This document shows positions 21,546-31,859 of a DNA stretch of 64,000 bases, in pieces. How positions within the stretch are numbered: position 1 is the first letter of the stretch; each line of letters opens with the position of its first letter. The DNA comes from Actinernus sp. WN-2022 (lineage: Eukaryota; Cnidaria; Anthozoa; Actiniaria; Actinernidae), in assembly GCA_030867875.1 (NCBI GenBank), contig JAOWCC010000019.1, positions 31,911,976-31,975,975 on the forward strand. Reading direction: 5' to 3'. Both the position numbers and the translations under genes were made by a program. The notes beneath the pieces are model-generated. The model was given only the letters and a program-made list of their open reading frames with translations. It was not told the origin of the DNA and did not search any database.

Positions 21546-22716
21546 CTTCAGTAGGACGATCAGGTCAGTGTCATCTCCCACCAGTGTAGTATGCTCGGTC
21601 TTAGATTTCTCCACTGCCGTCTTAACAATTAACACATCTGCATCTCCGTCAGCCTGGAGAGTGGTGCACCCATTCTCGGACTGCTTCTGACGTAACAACT
21701 CAATTAGGTGCTGCTTATTCTTTGAGTTAGCGAGGAATTGCTCCTTTTTCATGGTCACTTTCATGTCAGATGTAAGGGTCACCGTCGCTCCTTTCTTGTT
21801 TCCTGCCCGTCTCTGTTGTGTCATGCTCTTGGTCGTAAGTGTATTGTAGCCATCAAACACAATGGAGGGCTGGCCATATTTCCGCTTGACATATCTGCAG
21901 TAGAGCTGGCAAATCTCATCGTACGTTGCCGTTCCTGGTTTTGGCCAAGGACATCTGTGGATGAGAGATCCGCCGTCTAGCACATACTGCGTGCTCTCGT
22001 TCTGCAGTGGAGTCTCGTGTACTCCTCCTACCAGTGACCACAGTGCATCAGCAAGAGCTGGCTTGTTGGCCGGGCGCATTAGGTTGGGAGCTTCAAATAA
22101 CGCCGTCGGGTATGTGCATAGCTCATATTGGAACACTTGCTCCATATCCCCTACGTTGTTACAAGCGAGAACAAGCCGCTGGAACAGTAATTGAGGATCG
22201 ACTTGGACTTGTTCGTTGTCTATACGAACAGAAGACGTGGCGCCAAGGGTGATCGCGAGTGCCTTGCGTCTAAACGTGTACTCCGTCGCTGGCTGCCCCA
22301 CCATCGATGTGAGTATTTCTTTGCCAATCGCGTGCGCGTGATCCACGTTTGACTTGGGCCTCAGCGTTGACTCCATTCATGATACTCCTCAGCGACCCCG
22401 GAGTAGGCGCGAAAGGATTCTTATCAGCCAAGACACGCAGAATCGTCATTGTGTCCTTCGTGTCACGTTCTTGTCTTCCTGTGGATACGTCTTTGTTCTG
22501 TTCACCAGAGTTATACACAACACCCGTGTACTCTTGCATGGCATTACTGGTCTCAGCGCAGGCCGGTCTGGATAATAACCATGTCAAACGTTGGCGCTCT
22601 GTCATGCCCCTCCCCCTTGTTAGTCCTCCTGTGGTCTTCAGGCTCCGCATTAGCACTTGTTCGATGACCAAGTCTGTAGAGAGGCCTGCCCAATAGCGGT
22701 CGCTGCGTCTAACCAC
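21501..22716 (-). pseudogene. FEN1/XPG-like nuclease family protein, copy 1, broken
   Basis: Two overlapping minus-strand frames form one protein. 22716-22360 has AGLSTDLVIEQVLMRSLKT and GLTRGRGMTERQRL. 22376-21501 has VDPQLLFQRL, YVLDGGSLIHR, IVFDGY with a distal QRR, ADGDADVLI and LVGDDTDLIVLL. The order of acidic motifs matches FEN1/XPG nucleases: first Asp block, VFDG with Lys/Arg, an EADAQ-like GDAD block, and a D-x-D block. I recall this unnamed family as common in cnidarians. The end is abrupt: soon after the DDTD motif the frame turns into KNMTRMACTRR and stops, so the helix-hairpin-helix and Cys-rich parts are missing. It lies in the TRIM intron on the same strand. The frame shift near 22370 makes it a likely pseudogene. 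Confidence 0.65.
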
Positions 22717-24150
22717 ATGGTAACCTCATAAACTCTCTGTAGAGGTGCGGGTGCACCAATCTTTATTTCTTTTATATTCCAATTATATATAGTAACACTC
22801 TACGTTTGCACTAATACAAGTACCGTAATTTTCTCACGGTCGCGAGCTCCATATATAGGCGGTATCAGAGATTCGTATAAAATGTTTTATTTTCGAGTTT
22901 TTAAATTATCATTTGAATTTTTTTTATTCTAGTTCATATTAAATATAAGCTCAAGATGATACTTGAGTTATTTTGAAGAAAAAAAGGTATTATTTAATGT
23001 TGAAGGTCTTTAATCGAAGCGCTTTCAATATTTTTGATTCAGCCTCGTTTTCATGCAGTGCAAAATATGTCACATCTTAACCGTCGTATTTCGGCACTTT
23101 CGCATGGACCGATTTTTGCCGATTTTGGATATGTTATAGACGATAGTTAACACTACCCGAATCCGTTGAAACATCTTCTGTTGCAATTTGTTTCAGGTTG
23201 ACCTAATTTTCGACCTAAAATTAATGGACTATGAATACTCCAGTCTGCAATGAGCTAGCTCAGGGATTGTCTGCAATGAGCTTCGGACTAGCTACTGTGT
23301 GGAGCACATGCCAGGAACCCGGCATTTCGCGGCAAACCGAAGAGCCAATAGAAACCAAGCTAAGATTAGACCGAGATTCGACAACTTTCACTTGAAGTTG
23401 AATCTCGTGGCGTTCACAACAGTTGGTTTTCCGACTTGAAAAATACTTTTTTTAAGGATGAAAACTGACCTGTATTTTAATTAGTTGCACTGAAGTTCAA
23501 TCACAACTTTACCAGGAACCGAAAGCATTATCTGGAGACAAAAGTGTGCATGTTTGTGGAAGATTTGAGTTGAAAACCTGCCGGTCGAAAATCACTTGAC
23601 TTCTTGCAGTGTTATTGAGTGGCCGTACTTTTCTTCGTGTTTTTAAAAACCATTTTCTCGCTGGAAGCAGCCATTTCAGCCTCTGTATCTTTGACAGATT
23701 TATATACTATTTACTAGATGTTCTTTCAATCTATCAACAGTAGAAATAGCTCGGCTACATCGGAGAATCTAATTACAAGTTTGCTTTCTCATACATCGGC
23801 GATTTCCTGACTGACTTCATCAAGGTGTTGGCGGCGCCGTACGCTTGCCGTTACTTTTTTTACTCGGTACAAATTATTAATTATTTCCCTTTCTCTAGGT
23901 TCAAGTACAGTTAGGCGCTTTTCGAGTCCTGAACGATTCCTCCAAAATTATCGGATTGAGATTCTAGCTTGTCAAAAAAAAAATTTCACACGATAAAACC
24001 AAGCTTTTCATTTTCCCCGCTGCAGCTTGTTCCGACTTTTGAACACTTTACTTCATTCATTCATGAAAACCTTTCGGGTAAACCACGAATAAAACTTACA
24101 AACATGTGTAAGTATTAAAACTATCAGGTGGTCGGTGAACACGCATAAAA

Positions 24151-24210
24151 CTAGCCTGAGAAAACAGCCGACTCATATAGCCCGAGTCGGCTGTTTTCAG
24201 TCAGGCTAGC
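24151..24210. mobile_element. 60-base palindrome (TAGCCTGAGAAAACAGCC)
   Basis: CTAGCCTGAGAAAACAGCCG is mirrored by CGGCTGTTTTCAGTCAGGCTAG around a short loop. It is a small MITE-like hairpin 0.3 kb downstream of the RING exon. Confidence 0.8.
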
Positions 24211-24298
24211 AAAAACCGGAAGTCAAAATCGCATCTGGTGCTGCGAGCATAACAACGGTGTTGCACGCACGCATTACATTTTCCGTTACATTTGCGCG

Positions 24299-24480
24299 TG
24301 TAACTCAACATCTTTTTTAATTTTCAAAACTTCTAAACCTTTTGCACTGATTTCCCTTCATTCTATCAGTTATTACTTGTTTTTCTTTGTTTTCTTTATA
24401 TAATTTATCATTTCTTTCGGGTCGTTCCTCAGTTAAATCATTGGAGCTCCGCTTTAGGCTTGCCTAAATATATATATATT
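24299..24480. repeat. Inverted repeat partner near the RING exon
   Basis: Reverse complement of 17688-17880, ending in GCTTTAGGCTTGCCTAAATA, directly beside the donor splice site of exon 1. Confidence 0.65.
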
Positions 24481-24507
24481 ATTAATTGATGTATTCAATT
24501 TCCGTAC

Positions 24508-24693
24508 CTGGACGTCTGTACGACACTCTGGACAAGCAACCATCTTCTTGACCCGTGACTTGGCGACCAGGTTTTCCAGGCAGCGTCTGCAGTAGCTATG
24601 TAGACAGGGTAGAACTCGAGGGTCCTTGTACTGCTCCAGACAGATAGCACACGTCACCTGTTTTACCAGTCCTTGTGCCGTCAGTGCTGCCAT
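24508..24693 (-). CDS. TRIM protein copy 1, exon 1 (RING finger)
   Basis: This exon encodes 62 residues from ATG at 24693. It is a complete C3HC4 RING: Cys15, Cys18, Cys30, His32, Cys35, Cys38, Cys54 and Cys57 (CAIC, PCLHSYCRRC, CPEC). RING domains recruit ubiquitin-loaded E2 enzymes. The exon ends at CAG followed by GTACGG, a fair donor. Read-through would add a short AT-rich tail. The phase-0 end fits the phase-0 acceptor at 16870, giving a RING-to-B-box linker with LKVNFWVNNLLS as in related TRIM proteins. The join spans 7.6 kb and is inferred, not observed. Confidence 0.85.
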
Positions 24694-25189
24694 GTTTTAT
24701 TTCACACCTACCAAGAACACGAAGACCATTTTCAGAGAACGGCATACGAAAACGAATTAATAATAATAATGGCCATATTTATATGGCGACATTTCACCAC
24801 AGTTACGTCTTGTCAGTGAAATTACTGACGTATCGCTGATAGCTGCCACGCTGTTTACAATTTTGAGAGCTGTGTGGTGGGAAACAATTGCCTGCTCTTT
24901 GTACCAAAGAGTATAACCGATTCCGGTTTCACGTCCCATTCAAACATTGATCAGAACTGAGCTGAGTGGAAGGAGACAAGGCCAACAGCTTATAAGTCAC
25001 TGTCAGGAGCTGGCCGAGTTTCGATCCCGCGAGGCCGTCCCGAGGGCTATTATCGAGGCTGGCTTTTAGTGATTTCAAATAAGTAATTTCACGTGATTGC
25101 TATTATCCAATTAACTGCTTTGATGTTTTTACAGAGCGCGATGTTTGAAATTAAAATATGATATTTGGTATATAATTGTCCGGCTTTAA
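24694..25189. other. 5' flank of the TRIM gene
   Basis: This is the region upstream of the TRIM start codon. I see a short AATAAT run near 24760 but no clear TATA box or initiator. It is the most likely place for the TRIM promoter, by position only. Confidence 0.35.
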
Positions 25190-25623
25190 TCTAACAAATA
25201 CCAACATTGGTACATATATAGGATAAAATACAATAATATAATAGTAGTATAATACTACAAATTATTAAGAGATATTACAATTATCATATACAGATAATAT
25301 ATGATAACAATATTTTGCAACTAATTTCGTAATGGACTCATCATACATAGCAAGCACATACAAAAATAGTTGTCGAGTACCCAAAAAACGAAACGAATTA
25401 TTCACACTGAAAAGATTGTTAACAAAATCATTCCTGAGCTCAACGAACTTCCTATGACATGACATTAAATAGTGATATTCATCTCAAATTTCATTTAAAT
25501 TACACAAATTACATACTCGAGCTTCGTACTGAACATTATAACGGCCAAGTTCAACAGCCTCCCGGCTAGCTCAGTGGTTAAGCTCCGGTCTGTTGAGCGG
25601 GAGGTCGCGGGTTCAAGCCCCGG

Positions 25624-25662
<39 letters not shown>

Positions 25663-26490
25663 GGTGCTGCCTTTGTGAAACAACTGCAAATGGTTAGACC
25701 TTCACGTCTTCTCGGATAAGGACGTAAAATCGTAGGACTCCCGTCGGCCTCAAGTTTATCAGTCTCATAGTACTGTCACGAGTTACCGACGTTAAATAAA
25801 GTTGCTTTACTTTACTTTTTTAACAGGCAGTCTGTGTGCGGATAATCTCATTTTGGTTCTTGGTTCTTGTTTTATATTTTGGACTTCAAAAAGATAGTTC
25901 TCAAGTCCGAACTTCGTCTTTAAAATAAATTATCATTCAGTTTTGCTTTTAAATATTTACCCAAACTCCCCAATCGTTCAGGAGATATATTAAGAGCATT
26001 AAGCGATCTTAAATTGCACAACTGTAATAAATAATTTGTATACACTACAGCATGTCGATTAGATGTAATACAAACCCTCGCAGCTTTACCAACGAGAGTG
26101 TTACTGAATGACGGATCTTTTACACGTAGCCAGTACTTTGCTACAAGGGTAGATATTTGTACAATTAAAGGTACTCTACCTAATTCAGCATAAACTGACA
26201 AGTTAGTAGATTTAGCATGCACCCCAAAAATACGTTTGCAAAATCTTAGATGAAGTTTCTCAGTGATACCACTAACCTCCTTAAGAAATTTCAGTTTGAA
26301 AGTTTCGAAAGATGAGATTTTGCCCAACAGATACACACCACAGATCTCACATCCGTACAATATTAAATACGGGAACTACCACCGAAGAAAAGAGTTTTAG
26401 CAGAACTCTAATTGGCACATTGTCTACATTCGAAAAACTTTTAAACAAACTGTGGTAAGCACGTAACGCTTTATTATATAATTTTGAAGC
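25190..26490 (-). pseudogene. LINE retrotransposon C-terminal half, broken by a SINE
   Basis: The minus strand reads ASKLYNKALRAYHSLFKSF, then YGCEICG, LHLRFCKRIFGVHAKSTN, VYAELGRVPL, then MRLSAHRLPVELGRYN and a cysteine-histidine end RVCNLC, DEYHYLMSCH. This is the standard order after the polymerase of LINE ORF2. A SINE sits between LPV and ELGRYN, and a stop lies in the zinc-knuckle region. The upstream reverse transcriptase is absent, so it is a 5'-truncated dead copy. Confidence 0.75.
25553..25822 (+). mobile_element. tRNA-derived SINE
   Basis: The head has RNA polymerase III promoter boxes: A box GGCTAGCTCAGTGGTTA at 25564 and B box GGTTCAAGCCC at 25610. The body is non-tRNA, with words such as CAACACTCAGGGTC and CTTCTCGGATAAGGACG. 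The T-rich tail is followed by AACAG, which also precedes the head, a short target duplication. The host LINE reads in frame once the SINE is removed. I recall this body sequence from anthozoan SINEs but cannot name the family. Confidence 0.8.
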
Positions 26491-27239
26491 CACCAGCAAA
26501 ATGAAGAGTTCTATGCTCTGTCACTGCGCTCCGCCGCATAGAAAATATTTATGTTGTATATTCTACATACACATCAAGCAAGGCGTGTTAGGAGGATGCC
26601 GACCAGTATGTCAAGTTTATTGCCGTATAAACATTACATATTAATGTTAAACTAATGACGAATCGCCGGATACGAAAAACCATGTTAAAACCTCACTTTG
26701 AGGAATAAAAGTATTCTGGAAACGTATACTCCAACCCAATGCGAATTCGCCGAGACCCCTGGAGGTTAAGGGTCATCAAAAGAAAAAACTTACATGTACA
26801 AACGCTGTTAATTTAAGCCCGGATTACAGAGAAATGTCTAGGAAATTTTGGCCCGGATAACCAAGCGTGTAAACTGGTTGGCGTCAAGTGAAAACTATAT
26901 GTAAATATCATCTTAAATAACAACTCCAAGTCCTTAGGGAAGAGCACGAAGTGCTAATTACGAATGCCCAACAAAAATACATTTAACCCAAATATGTATA
27001 CTCATTAACACACTCCAATTGGTCGTTACCAAAATACCATCTAGAGGTTATAGCGGAGATCCGAAACGCCAGCGGAGCACCAGACATATAGCATGAGAGT
27101 GAAATTTTGGTGACATGTTTTGCACGACCGACCGCCCGCCCGGCCGTGCACCAGCGAGCGGAACACTTGAGGTTTTCAAGGCGGCTGAATCAGGTGCTCG
27201 ATTTTGTTAAGCTATTTGACGCCGTCCTGTCCTTTATAC
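26491..27239. other. Intergenic stretch without recognised features
   Basis: AT-rich, with GC-rich words at 27128-27150 (GACCGACCGCCCGCCCGG). No gene, terminal repeat or window-internal copy was found. Confidence 0.4.
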
Positions 27240-27375
27240 CTCCGTTTATGGGAATTTGTGATTAATCTTAATGATCAGTGTAATTCTTTTGCCGTAATGC
27301 GTAAAGTATTTAATTTCCAACTTTAATTTCCGTTACATCCTCGCGTGCACGCATACCGTCATGTTCTTTCTGTTG
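27240..27375. repeat. Fragment of the FEN1-like gene tail
   Basis: This is a copy of 21409-21545 with about one difference in seven bases, in the same orientation. It breaks off at ATGTTCTTT, inside the coding end, so only the tail was carried here. Confidence 0.65.
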
Positions 27376-27428
27376 TATGTAGCCTGCGTAGCAAGCGCAG
27401 GGGGAATGGGGAAGAGGTGGGAATACTA

Positions 27429-29400
27429 CTACTACTACTACTACAGACTACTAATAATAATAATAATGGTTTATTAACAGTACTTCCACTGGGTGGCTCT
27501 TCGCCTGTTAATCTAAATAATGTAAAATATAAAATGTTGATAAAATATGACTAAGATATTACTGAGATGTATAATGATAAGAGTAATAAGTACTAAGGAT
27601 AATATATACGTATCTATTGTAAAATTAATCAATGGAGTCTGTTGGCAGCGCAGTTCTTTACATATCCTTTCGATAATCGACAAAATTCAGAAAAGGTTGC
27701 AGAGTTTCTAATATTTACAGGTAAATTATTGAACACGGATGAACTGGTATCCTGGAAGGTGCTATTTTCAGGTGGGACCTTTAACTGTTTAGTGCTGGCT
27801 GACTGTAGTGTTCTATTGGGTATGTACAATTCTAAGGAAGAGTTAAATACCGAGAACCGAGGTTTTTTTGCCAGATACAGCCCTATGAATAACAAAGAAA
27901 ACCGAGCCGATCATGAAATAATGAAAGATAAAGTGGCCAGTCACTATAATGAAGGGCCTTATATACAAGCTTTAACAAGTGAAATTTTCTGCGTTCTAAG
28001 ACGGGTAGCCAACAACGTTTTAAGATATCAGTTCTACTAGCATAACGATTGAGAACAAAACCAGCAGCAGCAAGTTGGACACGCTGTAAGCGTTTGACAA
28101 GATAGTCAGGAATTGGGCGTGGCACTACATCATTAAAGTCAAGCTTTGGTAAAATGAGACTTTCAACTAAATGCTTCCTAAGCATGAAAGGTGCTAAATG
28201 TTTCAGTTTTCTAATAATGGATAAAACAGAATAAGTAGTTGATATAGTAGAGTTTACATCATCAGTCCACTTTAAGTGCTGTTGAATTTGTGTCCCGAGA
28301 AGGTGAGCAGAAGTAACTCTTTCAAGCTGTTTGCCACCCACAGAGAGACGAATGGTGTAGTCATCTAGATTATGAACCTGGGAGAGAGCTGAGTAGTGGA
28401 GAACAGCATGACTTTCGTTTTGGGGGGATTAAGCACGAGGTTAGAAGCGACCGGCGGACCATGATGTTACGCTCTTTAACTTTCATGGGCTTGCCGTGAG
28501 TGTATATCGTAGTGTCATTGGCATACTGATATGTCACCAACTTCATGCGATCAGATAGGTCATTAACATACAAGTTAAATAAGACTGGTCCAAGGATTGA
28601 CCCTTGGGGTACCCCGAACGTAACTTTAATTCTTCGAGATGTCCTTTCATCAATCTGGACATACTGTGTGCGTCCAGTTAGATAGTTGACAACCCATCTC
28701 AAATAGGACTTCGAAAAGCCTTGTTTGTATAGTTTCTGACCAGTACGGTTTCATAGGCAACGGTGACGAATGCCTTTGAAAAGTCTGCAAGTATCGCCAT
28801 GGTGACCTCCCCGCGTTTCATAACACGTATAATGTCACATGGCAAGCATGACAGTGGTAGTTGTGTGGCCTTTACGATATGCACTGAGCGAGTCCTTTAA
28901 CACATTTTCATCAGATAGGAAGCTGGCCATCTGGCGTAACACTAGACGTTCGTATACCTTGGAGAGCACCGGCAGAATGGATATTGGGCGGAGATCATTA
29001 TTTGATTTAACCTCCTTGACTTTGGGTATTGGGCTAATACGAGCTATTTTCCAGGCTGTAGAAAGCATCCGTTTGGAAATACAGTTGTTGAGAACATGTG
29101 TCAACGGATACGCCAGCTGTTCGGCCACCATCTTGATGAATTTAACTGGAATACTTTCTGGACCGCACGAGCAGTCAGACCTCAACTTATTCAGCTCATT
29201 TAAGACCTCATGATGTAGCACGTGTCTTAGCATGAATACGCCGTCCTTATCATCAGGTAAAGTGTCGATCAGCTTCCACAAATCAGCAACAGACTGAGGA
29301 GATGCGCCGGTGACGCGCTCGGCAGTAGAGGCGAAGTGTTCATTGAGGTCATCAGGGTTGTGGATTGGGTTGCAGGATTCTGTTGTCGGTTCTTGTAGAA
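27429..29400 (-). pseudogene. LINE retrotransposon with intact order but several frame shifts
   Basis: Minus-strand pieces in order: NPDDLNEHFASTAERVTG, SIPVKFIKMVAEQLAYPLTH, RISPIPKVKEV, LRPISILPVLSKVYERLV, MAILADFSKAFVTVAYE, GVPQGSILGPVLFNLYVNDL, YQYANDTTIY, LLGTQIQQHLKWTDDVN, PKLDFNDVVP, and a C-terminal FNNLPVNIRNSATFSEF. These are motifs of a CR1/L2/jockey-like reverse transcriptase. The catalytic box reads YAND instead of YADD. At least four frame breaks exist. The 3' end is an AATAAT tail at 27453-27469, as in CR1/L2-type LINEs. Confidence 0.8.
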
Positions 29401-29550
29401 TTATTAGGTCAGCTTGCCGTAATTACAATTTTCTTCAGAGCGCTTTGACGAAGCGTGTCCGAATTACAAAGGTTTGTATGGGGACTGAGTAACCGCGCCA
29501 GAAATTCTTGCATTCCATTCAAAATGGCGTCGAAAACTTCGAGGTGGTCT

Positions 29551-30008
29551 ATTACTGTTGCTAAATTATTGTCACCGTTTCCAAGGAGCTCACTAAGAGC
29601 GAAATATCGGTCATTTCCTGTTGATGTTCTTATCCAGGGTCTTATTTGTAGTCTCAATCAATAACTAGCTATTTTCCTCTGGAACTTTACTTTGTCAAAA
29701 TACTATTTAAAACGCTACAAGGTAGTTGATTCCACTAATGGTTCTATGATCTTACCAATATATTCCTCTCCTGCTCTCTAAAAGCCAGCGTCGGCGGTAA
29801 GTCGTTGCAGTATCAGATTCTCGGAATACTTGACAAATACTTCAAGAAACAGATAATTACTTTATGATACTTCAAGCAAACCTGTTTTTCTTGTTTATGC
29901 ATGTATCATTGAACAGACCCTGTAAATAAAGTCACTGCTATTCAAATGATATTTGTCCTGATTAGAAACCGAAAGTGTTAAAATAGTCATACTGACATAT
30001 CGTAATAA
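29551..30008. repeat. Local direct repeat, copy 1
   Basis: Aligned with 30291-30688. The two share ACTGTTGCTAAATTA, CCAGCGTCGGCGGTAAGT and TTTATGCATGTATCATTGAA. Copy 1 has about 84 extra bases at 29617-29700. An open minus-strand frame across its start (SELLGNGDNNLATVIDHLEV) also persists in part in copy 2, so an old gene fragment may be included, but I do not recognise it. Confidence 0.75.
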
Positions 30009-30290
30009 CCGCACTAACAAACAAAGCTTCAGAAGTCGCTCCCATACATCTATATATACATGAATGCATGTCGATGTTAGAGTTTTTTAAACGTTGATTT
30101 ACAGTAAAGCATACAACTGAAGTTACTTCTCATGAAAACGAATATATAGGCATCGGAAAGGAATATGAATGCGAATGGTTTTATTCACGAAGAGGCCAAG
30201 GCATTGAGCATACTTAACAATAACCCGAACCTCGAATGTCTACTGTACTACTCCGACTACATTAGTTTTGAATGCCGAATAATGATCTGA

Positions 30291-30688
30291 ATTACTGTTG
30301 CTAAATTACTGTCACCATTTCCAAGGAGCTCACTAAGAGAAAAATATCGGTCATTTCTTACTATTTAAAACGCTATAGTTGATCCCACTAATGATTCTAT
30401 GATCTTACCAATATATAATTCCTCTCCTGCTCTCTAAAAGCCAGCGTCGGCGGTAAGTTGTTGCAGTGTCAGATTCTCGGAATACTTGACAAACACTTCC
30501 AAGAAACAGATAATTACGTTATGTTACTTCAAACAAACCTGTTTTTCTTGTTTATGCATGTATCATTGAACAACCGCGGGGTTAAGTGATCACTGACCCT
30601 TTAAATAAAGTCACTGCTATTCAAACGAGTCTTTGTCCTGATTAGAAACCGAAAGTATTAAAATAGTCATAACATGATATCGTAATAA
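30291..30688. repeat. Local direct repeat, copy 2
   Basis: Second member of the pair starting at 29551. It has a short extra segment (ACCGCGGGGTTAAGTGATCA) and lacks the 84-base stretch of copy 1. Confidence 0.75.
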
Positions 30689-30921
30689 ACATTTAAGCAT
30701 CTCTCGCAACAAAATCAGGGACTTTAAGCAACCACGACGGCAACGTCGACGACGACGACATAAAACAATAGCCTTAATTACAAAATACAGTAGCTGTCGC
30801 CTACATTTCCACCGTTCTCTCACAAAAATACAGCGTGAAAACCCCAAATTGACGTTTTAAAGAAAACGCGAACGTAAGAAAGTAAATCAATATACCAACA
30901 CAACAAGATGAGTGATAATAT

Positions 30922-31551
30922 ATGGGCCGCGTCAGGCAAAAAGGGCCCGGACGACATTCAAGTTAAATAATTCCTACAACAGTGTTCCTAATAATAGGTT
31001 GAAGATTGTATTGTATTCTTGACGAGAAGCGCTACATTTCATTCCTAACAATAAATGTCAGTTTCAAGAAATTGACAACAAAAATTACGTGATTTTGATA
31101 GAAGGGCCCGATTACAAATATGACCACAAAAATTAGGAATCCTGTCAGGGGGGATGATTTTGATGTTTGACATTCATTTATACCTGCTCGCATTAAAGAG
31201 TAAAAAAATAAACAAGATGATCACTTTTTGGCCAAAAAACTTCTTTTCTGCAGTCACTACGCCCCGTAGCTCGTAATATGATTTTAGCAATAGTACAAGT
31301 TACACCTTGAAACAATCGTCTGATGATAAGGAATCATTTGCGCCTGCTAAAATTGTGATCACACCCTCGTATAAAAATATCGTAAATTTCGTCTTCGATT
31401 TCACTGGTCAATTTCTTGAAATCAACACTACTTAATTGTTAGTAGCACAATGTGGCGCTCGCGATGCATATTGTAATCGCACCACAAGTATATAAAACAT
31501 TGTACAATTTCATATTATGTCGTCCAGGCCCTTTTTGCCTGACGCGGCCCA
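30922..31551. mobile_element. 630-base non-autonomous element with 34-base inverted ends
   Basis: The left end ATGGGCCGCGTCAGGCAAAA is mirrored by TTTTGCCTGACGCGGCCCAT, and the match continues inward through ACGACAT. The flanks are TA-rich (ATAT or TA duplication). The interior has no open frame of note. Confidence 0.85.
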
Positions 31552-31859
31552 TATTGTATTAGTGAACATGAATCGCAGTGACGAATGCAGTTAATTCTGT
31601 ATGTCCTGCCCTGCTGTTATCGTTTCACATGGTTCAATACATGCATGATTTTGAGAACACAAGAGGCCTGCTACCAAGTGAAACCTTAACAACACACAAG
31701 TATTTAAAATAATACAATATTCCTTTAAACTTTCTCCCAGTGATACAGCATTCATCTTTGTACTGTAGCAGTAGCTTTGCATATTTACTGCATGGCAGCT
31801 AGTACAGTATTATTTATCTACCATTTACAAAACAAAATTCAAGGCAACAGTTATAATAA

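Noticed and set aside
21738..22696. Several plus-strand frames over the FEN1-like gene
   Set aside because: They are shadows of the minus-strand reading that carries the conserved acidic motifs.
25564..25630. Functional tRNA gene
   Set aside because: The A and B boxes are present but no full cloverleaf forms and a SINE body follows, so it is the tRNA-derived head of a SINE.
30690..30847. Arg/Cys-rich minus-strand frame
   Set aside because: Generated by a GACGACGACG-type simple repeat.
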